Shown: positions 52,466 through 60,773 of the stretch, one piece after another | Numbering within the stretch: position 1 is the stretch's first letter | How the letters are laid out: each line of letters begins with the position of its first letter | Origin: Bog-473 sp963711065 | GTDB taxonomy: Bacteria > Actinomycetota > Acidimicrobiia > Acidimicrobiales > RAAP-2 | Direction of reading: 5' to 3' | NCBI GenBank assembly: GCA_963711065.1 | Contig: CAVQCO010000007.1 | Coordinates: 496,001-560,000 of the forward strand | Length of the DNA stretch: 64,000 bases | The notes under the pieces: model-generated | Seen by the model: the letters and a program-made list of their open reading frames with translations, nothing else | What the model was told of the DNA's origin: nothing | Database searches by the model: none | Program-made: the position numbers and the translations under genes

Positions 52466-53494
52466 CTAGGACGGAACTTGCCTGGCTCGGTCGACGACCT
52501 CCACCACACCTTCACCGTAGGACTGCTGGTTCCAGCCTTGTTCAGCGAACTTTCTCCCTGCTGCCCCCATCCGGTCCCGCAATGCAGAATCCGACATCAA
52601 CTGGGACAGTGCCCGTCGCCAACCGTCGACATCGCCAACGTCGACCCAGATCCCGCAGCCGATAGCTTCGATGTCCACATCGAGCGCTGTCGGAGAGCGT
52701 GTCATCACCACGGGCTTGCGAAGAGCAAGTGCGTCGTTCAGCTCGGTCAGCCCGTTCATCGCAAAGGGGTCTTGCAAGGGAATCGCAATCACCGCAGCGC
52801 GTTGGAGATCAGGCAGAAGCTCGATGTATGGTCGCTGCGGTCCGTCGTGCACTCGCAGAGGGGTCCTCTCTCTTTGGGTTGCCTCGCGCAAGACAGAGTA
52901 ATCCCGGCCTGTCTTTCCGACGGCGACAACGAAGCCTCCGTCCTCGTATGTCGCGTAGCCAGGGAAAAGCAGGTCCGGACCCCAGGGCAGGAGCGATGTG
53001 TTGCTGGCCGAACGCCCTGGAATGCGCAGCACCTCCTCGTAGACGTAGCGGCTGTGACAAAGGACCTCTCTGTACCGACCGACTGCCTTGTACGTCCAAG
53101 GATGCTCGGACGGTACCGTGGGATGCACGACGGCGACGATCGGGGCCACGTAACGCCGCTGGGCGAGCAAGTGCAGGCTGCGTGGATCACCGACGTAAAA
53201 GACGTCGGCATGGGAGCGAAGCGCCTCAGCCTCTTGTGCCAGATTGCCCACCCGGCCCATCAGGCGGCGCGAGACTCGCTCCAGGGCTGACTGTCCGCGG
53301 CCGAAATTCGAGTAGACGACCTCGTATCCTGCCGCCTCCAAAGCCATCGTTCCCCAAAGATGCTGACCCGGATAGGTGCCCTCTTTCCAGGCCTGAAGTG
53401 CCACTCTCACCGGATAGTTGTTGGCGAAAAAGACCCTCGGTTGTTTGGTGATGTTCATCAACGCCATCTCAGCGGTCCGTGGGGTGGCCTGCAT
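52466..53494 (-). CDS. Glycosyltransferase, GT4/GT1-like
   Basis: A 342-residue protein, likely GT-B. PRVFFANNYPVRVALQAWKEGTYPGQHLWG begins the N-domain; GGFVVAVGKTGRDYSVLREA, VIAIPLQDPFAMNGLTELNDALALRKPVVMTRSPTALDVDIEA and GCGIWVDVGDVDGWRRAL form the C-domain, including the usual acidic E.nDALalrkPVV segment. The starting Met may be any of 53494, 53467 or 53458. It faces the IS110 element tail-to-tail. Confidence 0.8.
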   Translation of the reverse strand: MQATPRTAEMALMNITKQPRVFFANNYPVRVALQAWKEGTYPGQHLWGTMALEAAGYEVVYSNFGRGQSALERVSRRLMGRVGNLAQEAEALRSHADVFYVGDPRSLHLLAQRRYVAPIVAVVHPTVPSEHPWTYKAVGRYREVLCHSRYVYEEVLRIPGRSASNTSLLPWGPDLLFPGYATYEDGGFVVAVGKTGRDYSVLREATQRERTPLRVHDGPQRPYIELLPDLQRAAVIAIPLQDPFAMNGLTELNDALALRKPVVMTRSPTALDVDIEAIGCGIWVDVGDVDGWRRALSQLMSDSALRDRMGAAGRKFAEQGWNQQSYGEGVVEVVDRARQVPS

Positions 53495-54137
53495 CGACCA
53501 TCACGTAATGATTGTAGTGACACCGCCGCCCTTACCGCTCGCTGCAGAGCTCCGCAAGGGGGGCGCTGGTATTGGGCCATCCTCTATCAAGCAAAGTCAC
53601 ATTAGAAAGTTGCGGCCGGAGGTGGAATTGTCTCAACGGGGTACTCGTTGCTTGACATTCGATCTCCGCGGCGTGTTCGACAACAGGCGATCTCGAGCGA
53701 TCCCGACGATGGCCGCGCACTTACGCCTGCGAGTAGTACGAGGAAGGGCATGATCAGTATGCGTATGCGTGGACACGCCTTGGAAACCTCGGCCAGTTGG
53801 AACAAGGCCCTCGAGTCCGTCTTGCGCAACGGCGTTAGCCTCTCCGGGGCGATCAGGGTCAGGCTGGACATCGACTCCACGTACGTCTTCAGCCTCCTCG
53901 GGGGGGATCGACGCCCGGCTGCGGCGGGGCAAGGCGGGTCCTTCGACCGGATCTCGCTTCCGTGAGCGAGACCCTGCACCTGATGGGCAACGGGCGGCCA
54001 TGGGAGTCCGGCTCGACTCGGGCCTACTCCGACTCGCGAGTGGGCGCTTGACTCCTGGGGGTGTTCAGCCCTTCCGACCCGGGACGGCCCGATGCTAAGA
54101 CCCACGGTTGTGTGTCCCGGACTCGTGCAATTCCCCG
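53495..54137. other. Gene-free stretch in the polysaccharide island
   Basis: Short ORFs occur on both strands but none resembles a known family or carries a plausible SD. One G-run site, GGGGGTGTTCAGCCCT, lies near 54056. It is likely eroded coding DNA. Confidence 0.4.
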
Positions 54138-54226
54138 ATGACCAGGCTCGTCTTGTCACTCAGATGCTCGATCCCGATGACGCGGTCCTGGGCTTCGTCC
54201 CCAGCTCTTGGAGAGCCCGGCCATGA
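54138..54226 (+). pseudogene. Second N-terminal relic of a GT4 glycosyltransferase
   Basis: ATGACCAGGCTCGTCTTG, with one base missing, continues as TQMLDPDDAVLGFVPSSW and stops at TGA 54224-54226. It is the same motif (vTQ.LDP.DsVLGf) as the relic at 41911 and the intact GT at 61990. Confidence 0.5.
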
Positions 54227-54239
54227 GGGACGCACCAGC

Positions 54240-55469
54240 GTGACTGTTGGGGTGCCCGCCGCAGGACGGACATCGCGAATCCGTGTTCTGCATGTCCAGA
54301 AAGTAACGGGCAGCATCGGAGGCTCGGAGCGCCATCTCCTCCAGATGTTGCCGGCGCTGGCGGAGCGCGGCATCGAGCCAAAGATGTTGGTGCTTGGCGC
54401 CGGGCGGTTCGAGCCGTTCGTGAACGCGATCCGCCAACGCGGCATCGCCGTGTCGAGCCTCCCGGCCGGGCACGACGCGAACCCTCTGTTGTTCTGGCGC
54501 CTGCTCAAGGAGATCGAGCGGTGGTCACCTCATGTCGTCCACACCCATCTCATACATGCCGACCTTTACGGTCAGATCGCAGCTCGTGCGCGAGGGGTGA
54601 CGGGTGTGTCGAGCGTCCACGGAACCCATCCCTTCTACCGAAGGGAACCTGGCCGCTCGGTGGCGCGACTTGCTGGACACCTCGCATCGCGCACGATCGC
54701 CATTTCGAGGTACGCCGGAGACTTCGTCTGCGAAGTGGGCATCGCTCCACCCGAGCGCGTTCGTGTCATCCACTACGGGGTCGATCCCTCGAGCTGGCTC
54801 GACACGAAGGAGGACCGCGCCGAGCAGCGGAGAGCGCTGTGCCTGGACCCCGATCACATCGCCGTCGGCGTGGCATCCCGCCTCGTGCCGGGAAAGGGTC
54901 ATGACGTCGCCATCCGGGCATTCGCCGCTGTGGCGGAGCGATTGCCGAGGACGCGCTTGCTCGTGGCCGGTGATGGCCCGTTGCGCGCAGAGGTCGAGGA
55001 GATGGCGCGTCGGAACCTTCCGGGGAGTCAAGTCAGCATCCTGGGGTTCGTCGATGACATTAGAGGCTTCTTCAGCGCGTGTGACCTGGTGCTGTTCCCG
55101 TCCCTGCCGTCGTTCGGGGAGGGGTTCGGGCTCGCATCGCTTGAGGCGATGGCGGCGGGGGTGCCCGTGGTTGCGTCCGACGCCGGACCGTTACCCGAGG
55201 TCGTATCGGACGGAGAGTCCGGCTTGGTCGTCGCTGCTGGCGACGACCAAGCCTGGACAGAGGCAATCTTTGCGCTCGCCAGCGACAGCTCACTTCGCCA
55301 CCGTCTCGGAAACGAGGCCCGAGCGAGAGCGTGCCGCGAAATTCTCAGTAGCTCAAATGGCCGACCGCACGGTCGCAGTGTACAGAGAAGTGGTGAGCGA
55401 GTGCGGCGCTCCGGTCATTGCCAGCCGAGTGAGGGCGTCACCACCTTCGCGGTCGGCTGCCCACCATGA
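54240..55469 (+). CDS. Glycosyltransferase family 4, frameshift near the C-terminus
   Basis: A GT-B enzyme. IRVLHVQKVTGSIGGSERHLLQMLPALAERG, PHVVHTHLIHADLYGQIAA, ASRLVPGKGHDVAIRAFAAVAERLP, FPSLPSFGEGFGLASLEAMAAGVPVVASDAGPLPEVV are all typical GT4 parts with the E(7)E pattern. After NEARARAC (about 55325) the homologous helix KFSVAQMADRTVAVYREVV is found only after adding one base of shift. If the shift is a read error the protein would end near residue 385-470 in the other frame (stop at 55650). The donor site is intact either way. GTG 54240 start. Confidence 0.82.
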   Translation: MTVGVPAAGRTSRIRVLHVQKVTGSIGGSERHLLQMLPALAERGIEPKMLVLGAGRFEPFVNAIRQRGIAVSSLPAGHDANPLLFWRLLKEIERWSPHVVHTHLIHADLYGQIAARARGVTGVSSVHGTHPFYRREPGRSVARLAGHLASRTIAISRYAGDFVCEVGIAPPERVRVIHYGVDPSSWLDTKEDRAEQRRALCLDPDHIAVGVASRLVPGKGHDVAIRAFAAVAERLPRTRLLVAGDGPLRAEVEEMARRNLPGSQVSILGFVDDIRGFFSACDLVLFPSLPSFGEGFGLASLEAMAAGVPVVASDAGPLPEVVSDGESGLVVAAGDDQAWTEAIFALASDSSLRHRLGNEARARACREILSSSNGRPHGRSVQRSGERVRRSGHCQPSEGVTTFAVGCPP

Positions 55470-55822
55470 CGAGGTGAAGAGAAGGAGTTCGCGTCCGGCT
55501 TCGCAGCCCTTTCGACACCTTATGCGCCAGCTACTGGGTGGAGCGCCTGCGACGCCGGGGGTCCACCGAGCCTCAGGTCAAGCGAAGATGTACGAGGGTT
55601 CCGATGTTCCGGAATCCGAAGTCGGTGTAACCGACCGAGCGGTCTCATGAGCCGCTCGCGCCCCGCGCCATGTCCGGCTCTTGGCTCTACTTCGACGCGC
55701 TCTTGGGGAGGCTCTTGGATCGATGGCTGCGCCACCCTGCTTGGTACGCGCGGCTGTGTAGAAGCGGGTTCCACATTGATCGTGGCACCGACCCGAGACC
55801 GGCCGGCCAGACAGCAATAGCT

Positions 55823-56926
55823 ATGAGGGTGGCGCTGTTCTCCCCGTTCTTCCCTCCACAGGTCGGTGGCGCAGAACGATTCACCCATGTTCTCGCCGAC
55901 TTCCTGGCCCGGGACGGCCACGAAGTAACCGTTGTCACCCTCGTGCCGCTCGGGTCAGACGAGGAGCTTCGGTTCCCGTATCCGGTCATCCGGAATCCGA
56001 GCTCCGTTCGCTGGGTGCAGATAGCTCGCGAGTCGGACGTCGTTCACGTCAACGCGGCGGTTCGATTGGCGCTATTGGCTTGTGCCGGTTTACGGAGGCC
56101 GATCCAGACCCATCATTGTCCACATGCGATTTGCCCCGCAGATTGGGCCTTCGGTGAGGGCGGTAACTGTACCGCCCGTTCGGATCGCCCCGGACCGTGC
56201 CCGAATTGTCCGCAGCGCAATCTCGCCGGTCGCATCAAAATGGCAGGTCGGCGAGCGTCTGTCCACCTCGCAAAAGCCAACGTCAGCGTCAGTCAGTATC
56301 TCGGCGAGCGGCTCGGCCTCCCGCGCTCGGTGACCATATACAACCCGGTCGACCCACGGGCCTTCCTCTGCAATGACCTCGGGCCCGGCGAAGACGGCCT
56401 GGTCACATTTGCTGGGCACCTCATAGACCGCAAAGGTCTAGACGTGCTCATTCGAAGCCTGGCCCTTGTGCCCGACGCAAGACTCGAGGTTATCGGCGGC
56501 CCCCCGGGGTTATGGCCGAAGTGGAAAGAACTGGCGGATCGCCATGGAGTCGGCGGGCGTGTCCACTACGTTGGCAGGAGGGGCCTGAACGAAGTTCTCG
56601 AGCTATATGCGCATGCAGCTGTGGTCTGCGTGCCTACGCTGCGCGAGGAAACCTTCGGGTATGCGGCCGCCGAGGCAATGGCCGCGGGTCGAGCCGTGGT
56701 CGCCACACCTACAGGTGCCCTTCCCGAACTGCTGGCGGACGACCGAGGATTCGTGTCGACCAGCGTAGATCCGAGCGACCTCGCTGTGGCTCTACGCAGG
56801 GCGCTAGAGGATCCGGACCGCAAGAGCAAGACCGAGCAACGTGCCAGGGAATTCGCAGAATCGCACTTCGACCCTGAAGTGGTCGGTCGGCGTTATGTCG
56901 AGCTGTACAACCAATGCGCGTCATGA
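55823..56926 (+). CDS. Glycosyltransferase family 4
   Basis: A 367-residue GT-B enzyme from ATG 55823. MRVALFSPFFPPQVGGAERFTHVLADFLARDGHEVTVVT is a textbook N-terminus. A Cys-rich loop (HHCPHAICPADWAFGEGGNCTARSDRPGPCPNCP) is uncommon and could bind metal. VTFAGHLIDRKGLDVLIRSLALV and REETFGYAAAEAMAAGRAVVATPTGALPELL complete the donor domain. The 353 bases before it (55470-55822) contain only the tail of the preceding frame and nothing else recognised. Confidence 0.88.
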   Translation: MRVALFSPFFPPQVGGAERFTHVLADFLARDGHEVTVVTLVPLGSDEELRFPYPVIRNPSSVRWVQIARESDVVHVNAAVRLALLACAGLRRPIQTHHCPHAICPADWAFGEGGNCTARSDRPGPCPNCPQRNLAGRIKMAGRRASVHLAKANVSVSQYLGERLGLPRSVTIYNPVDPRAFLCNDLGPGEDGLVTFAGHLIDRKGLDVLIRSLALVPDARLEVIGGPPGLWPKWKELADRHGVGGRVHYVGRRGLNEVLELYAHAAVVCVPTLREETFGYAAAEAMAAGRAVVATPTGALPELLADDRGFVSTSVDPSDLAVALRRALEDPDRKSKTEQRAREFAESHFDPEVVGRRYVELYNQCAS

Positions 56927-57182
56927 CGAACGGGGGCCAACATCTGAAAAAGACGGAAGGGCGGGAGCCCGTTGATGTCATCTGAGCGTGACGCCAACCA
57001 ATCGGAACTGCAGGGTTTTTCGGCTGTATCAGTCGTAGCATGACGACTGAGTGGGGAGTATTTCCGAGTCCGGTCCCCGGAAGCTTGGCCAGAGTAGTTG
57101 GAAGCCCTGAGCGACCGAGCCCGAGGAGATCTCGACCTGGCGCGGTGCCATCAGAGGCCGTTGCAACAAGCCGAAGACTCTC

Positions 57183-58139
57183 GTGACCCCGGCCGACGCT
57201 CGTATCCGGCTCTTAGCTCCTTTCGACCCGCTCTATGGCAGCTATTGGATCGATGGGCTCCGCTGCATGGGAACGATACAGCTGCACCCACTGCCCGCAC
57301 AGCTCCTGCCAAGCTCAATAGCCTTTGAGTTCGCGGACAGAAAGTTCGTGATCGACGCGTGGGACAAGCCCATCGTCAACGAGTGGTGGTGGAAGTGGTC
57401 CGATGTCTACGGCAAGGTGAACCTCTCGCTCGACACGAAGATCAGCAAGGTCGTCCCGATGGGGCCGGGGTTCGGGACCAAGACCTGGGGCATCGTCTCC
57501 ATGGCCTCGGCCCTACTACGCAGCGCCGCGTGGGGAAAGGAGATGTCCCGCCTCGACTTCGCGGGCGGATTTGTCCGTCAGTGGTACAAGCGTCTACCCC
57601 TGACAGCGCTGACTCCTGGACCCTCAGACCCGTCCTACATCTTCGCCCTGCATCACTACTGGCCCGGCGACCCAGACGTCAACGAACTAAGAGCCCGCTT
57701 CATGAGGGTGACGAAGGCGTCGGACGAATTGCACTTCGAAGGTGGCTTCGTCTGCTCAGACCACGATCAGATGCTGGGACATGACGACTTGCTCCACCGT
57801 CGCCTCTCGTACCGTCGATGGTTGCAGCTGACCCGGAGTTCGGCGGTCGTGTTCAACACCCCGGGCGTGAGCGGGTGTCTAGGATGGAAGCTCGGTGAAT
57901 ACCTTGCGCTCGGTAAGGCGATCATCTCAACTCCCATCCAGCGGCAGCTGCCCGCCGATCTCGAGCACGGCACTCACATCCATGTCGTCGACGGCTCGGA
58001 GGACTCGATGCGGGATGCAATCCAGCGCATCACTAGCGACGGCACCTACCGGCTCCGCCTGGAGGTCAACTCTCGCGCCTATTTCGATCGATACGTGAAT
58101 CCCCGAGCGGCAACCCAGCGTCTCGTGTCGAGTTCATGA
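57183..58139 (+). CDS. Glycosyltransferase-like protein (family not recognised)
   Basis: A 318-residue soluble protein with many Trp residues (NEWWWKWSDVYGK, WKLGEYLALG). The C-terminal part NTPGVSGCLGWKLGEYLALGKAIISTPIQRQLPADLEHG follows the donor-binding end of GT-B enzymes (kl.EYLa.GkpvIstp). There is no clear N-terminal domain motif. GTG 57183, no good SD. The 256 bases before it are empty. Confidence 0.55.
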   Translation: MTPADARIRLLAPFDPLYGSYWIDGLRCMGTIQLHPLPAQLLPSSIAFEFADRKFVIDAWDKPIVNEWWWKWSDVYGKVNLSLDTKISKVVPMGPGFGTKTWGIVSMASALLRSAAWGKEMSRLDFAGGFVRQWYKRLPLTALTPGPSDPSYIFALHHYWPGDPDVNELRARFMRVTKASDELHFEGGFVCSDHDQMLGHDDLLHRRLSYRRWLQLTRSSAVVFNTPGVSGCLGWKLGEYLALGKAIISTPIQRQLPADLEHGTHIHVVDGSEDSMRDAIQRITSDGTYRLRLEVNSRAYFDRYVNPRAATQRLVSSS

Positions 58140-58201
58140 ACCCACGGCAAGACCCCGGGGACCCCGGGAGAGAGGGCTGCCCCTCCGGCTAAAGTATACG
58201 T

Positions 58202-59542
58202 ATGCGGGTATCCATCCCGCAGCAAAGCTCCCTAGGAACTGACGGGTGCCGAGTCAACGCGTTTTCTGGGGGGAATACCCCTGTGATCGCCAGGCGCTCA
58301 ATGCTACAAACGGGCGCTGATGGAATTGAGTGGTATCTGATGCTGGACGCGCATGAAGCGGCGGTCGACCTGACCGGCCCAGCCAGTCCATCGCGGGCCT
58401 CCGAACCCCGCTTCTTGGCCTTCTACCTCCCGCAGTTTCATCCCATAGCCGAGAACAACGAGTGGTGGGGGCCTGGGTTCACGGACTGGACGAACGTGGT
58501 GCGGGCGCGCCCGGTCGTCCGTGGTCACTACCAGCCGCAAATTCCCGCTGATCTCGGGTTCTATGACCTGAGGTTGGCCGAAGCCAGGACGGCGCAGGCC
58601 GCCATGGCGGCCGAATACGGAATAGACGGCTTCTGCTACTACCACTACTGGTTCCACGGTCGGCGCCTTCTCGAGAGGCCCTTCGACGAGGTCCTGCGCT
58701 CGGGCCAGCCAGACTTTCCCTTTTGCCTGTGCTGGGCGAACGAGAACTGGACCCGGACATGGAGCGGGCGCGATGGGGAGGTCCTCGTTCGTCAGACATA
58801 TTCCGAACGCGACGACCTGACGCATATCCGCTGGCTGGCGGAGGCCTTTTCCGATCCTCGCTATCTGAGGATCCGTGGCCGGCCAGTGTTCCTCGTGTAC
58901 CGGGCCTCGAGCATCCCCGACACGGCCAGGACGACGGATACATGGCGACGAGAGTCGGTCCGCCTCGGCGTGGGAGATCCTTACCTCTGTCTCGTGCACA
59001 GCTTCGACGCCGACCGGCTCGACCCCGGGCCGCTCGGATTCGACGCGGCCGTCAAGTTCGCCCCGGACTGGCGAATAGTTCGCAAGCCCAACGGAAGCCG
59101 CGCACGCCGCGGGTCCCGGAGAGTCTTTCATCCCCGTAGCCCGTACCGAGTCAACACGCTAAGGGACTACAGGTCGGTCGTGACCGATTCGCTCCGCCAG
59201 CCAAATCCCGACTACCGGCTTTACCCGTGTGTGTCCCCGGGGTTCGACAACACCCCGAGACGACCGACGGGCGCGACCGTGCTCTTGAATTCGTCCCCCG
59301 AAGCCTATGAGACCTGGCTCCGGGAGACCGTTGAGCGCTTCGAGCCCTTCGGGCCGGAGGAGGACCTCGTCTTCGTCAATGCCTGGAACGAGTGGGCAGA
59401 GGGCAACCACCTCGAGCCGTGTCAACGGTGGGGAAAGGCTTATCTCGAGGCTCACGCTCGTGTCGTCGCCAATTTCCGCTCCGCGTTTCGGCAGTCAAAC
59501 TCGACCGGCGTAGATCCCGCTCGGGCCTCGCTGGGTTCGTGA
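58202..59542 (+). CDS. WbsX-like glycosyltransferase/GH99-like protein
   Basis: A 446-residue protein of the Glyco_tran_WbsX family. Core signatures: RFLAFYLPQFHPI, NEWWGPGFTDWTNV, GHYQPQIPADLGFYDLR, YGIDGFCYYHYWF, LLERPFDEVL, FPFCLCWANENWTRTW, FLVYRASSIPD, and DLVFVNAWNEWAEGNHLEPCQRWG. The family sits in O-antigen clusters; its fold is a TIM barrel like GH99 and its reaction is not settled. The start may be ATG 58202 (TATACGT upstream) or ATG 58340. Intact paralogue of the decayed copy at 39770. It precedes the GT at 59553 by 10 bases. Confidence 0.85.
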   Translation: MRVSIPQQSSLGTDGCRVNAFSGGNTPVIARRSMLQTGADGIEWYLMLDAHEAAVDLTGPASPSRASEPRFLAFYLPQFHPIAENNEWWGPGFTDWTNVVRARPVVRGHYQPQIPADLGFYDLRLAEARTAQAAMAAEYGIDGFCYYHYWFHGRRLLERPFDEVLRSGQPDFPFCLCWANENWTRTWSGRDGEVLVRQTYSERDDLTHIRWLAEAFSDPRYLRIRGRPVFLVYRASSIPDTARTTDTWRRESVRLGVGDPYLCLVHSFDADRLDPGPLGFDAAVKFAPDWRIVRKPNGSRARRGSRRVFHPRSPYRVNTLRDYRSVVTDSLRQPNPDYRLYPCVSPGFDNTPRRPTGATVLLNSSPEAYETWLRETVERFEPFGPEEDLVFVNAWNEWAEGNHLEPCQRWGKAYLEAHARVVANFRSAFRQSNSTGVDPARASLGS

Positions 59543-59552
59543 CAACCAACTG

Positions 59553-60773
59553 ATGCGCATCGCCTGCCTCAGCACGCACGTGCCCTTCAGGGGGATTCCT
59601 TACTCGAGTGGCCAGTTCACTTTGGCCTGGGTCTCTGTCTTGAGCACGATGGCGGACATAGAGCTGCTCGTTCCGGCAACTCCCCAGAACCTGTCCGCGC
59701 CGAGGGAACTACCTTCGAACGTAGAGATCACCCTCATCCCCGTCGTCGAACGGGAGCAGAGCCTCCTAGCGCGCTGCCACTACAACGCGTATGGAGGAGT
59801 CACGCCGGGGCTGTCTGTGCTCTCGGGGTTCCGAGCTTCGGACGGGTTCCCGTCGGCGGTGGCGGCGGCCGACGTCGTGGAGATCCACCTGCACCACCTG
59901 CTGCCCCTGGTGTCCGATGTCCGGCGCTGGTCCGAGCGAACGCCGGTCACGGGCATCGTGCATGACGTGATGAGCCAGAAGACCCTCCGAGATGCACAGT
60001 TGACAGGGGGCATCCGGAGGAAACTAGGTTCCGCCGTGCGGACCAGGACAGCGGCCCGCACGGAGGCCCGGCTGATCAACCGGCTGGATCATGTCCTGAC
60101 CTTCAGTCACAAGGATGCGGCCTTGCTCGAGAACCTTGGCGTGTCCACGCCCATCGAGGTGATCGAGCCGCTGGTGCGTATGCCCGAAGCGACGGCCCAG
60201 CCTCCGAAGGAACCCGTCGTTCTCTTCACCGGAGCGCTGTTCAGGTCGGTGAACTCCGAATCGATCAAGTGGTTTCTCGCCGCTGTGTGGCCAACCGTCG
60301 AGACGAGCGTCCCCGAGGCGAAGCTCGTCATCGCGGGTGCCGATCCACCCGAGTGGCTGATCGGGCGCCGCAGTGCAACTACCGAAGTGACCGGGTATGT
60401 AGAGGACCTGGATGCCGTGTACCGCGACTCGTGTCTCTTCGTCGCACCCCTCATAGCTGGCGCTGGCGTAAAGTTCAAGGTTCTCGACGCCATGGCCTCT
60501 GGGTTGCCCGTCGTCGCGACTCCCATAGCGGCAGAAGGGATAGTCGAAGACGCGGGCGAGAGTTGTTTCGCGGCCATAACCGAAGACCCCGTAGTAATGG
60601 CCGAGAGGATCGAGTTCTTCCTACGGAACCGGGAGGCCGCCTCTGAGGTCGGCACTCGAGCTCGGAAGTGGGCACACGAACGGTTCGACTTCGGGCAGTC
60701 GGCGCGACGGGCACTGGCTTCGTACGCCGGACTCGTCGCCCGCGCAAAGCCCGCCGAGGATCCCGTCGCGTGA
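59553..60773 (+). CDS. Glycosyltransferase family 4-like
   Basis: A 406-residue GT-B enzyme, paralogue of the protein at 40676-41914 (shared VEIH..HLLPL..DVR, IVHDVMSQK, FSHKDAALL, GADPPEWL, FKVLDAMASGLPVVATPIAAEGIVE). It keeps the donor-site segment and likely uses a similar sugar. ATG 59553. Its stop overlaps the next GT start (GTGA). Confidence 0.88.
   Translation: MRIACLSTHVPFRGIPYSSGQFTLAWVSVLSTMADIELLVPATPQNLSAPRELPSNVEITLIPVVEREQSLLARCHYNAYGGVTPGLSVLSGFRASDGFPSAVAAADVVEIHLHHLLPLVSDVRRWSERTPVTGIVHDVMSQKTLRDAQLTGGIRRKLGSAVRTRTAARTEARLINRLDHVLTFSHKDAALLENLGVSTPIEVIEPLVRMPEATAQPPKEPVVLFTGALFRSVNSESIKWFLAAVWPTVETSVPEAKLVIAGADPPEWLIGRRSATTEVTGYVEDLDAVYRDSCLFVAPLIAGAGVKFKVLDAMASGLPVVATPIAAEGIVEDAGESCFAAITEDPVVMAERIEFFLRNREAASEVGTRARKWAHERFDFGQSARRALASYAGLVARAKPAEDPVA

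Noticed and set aside
53648..53965. ORF of 105 codons in the gap before the GT4 cluster
   Set aside because: No SD, no resemblance to a family, and codon use unlike the neighbours.
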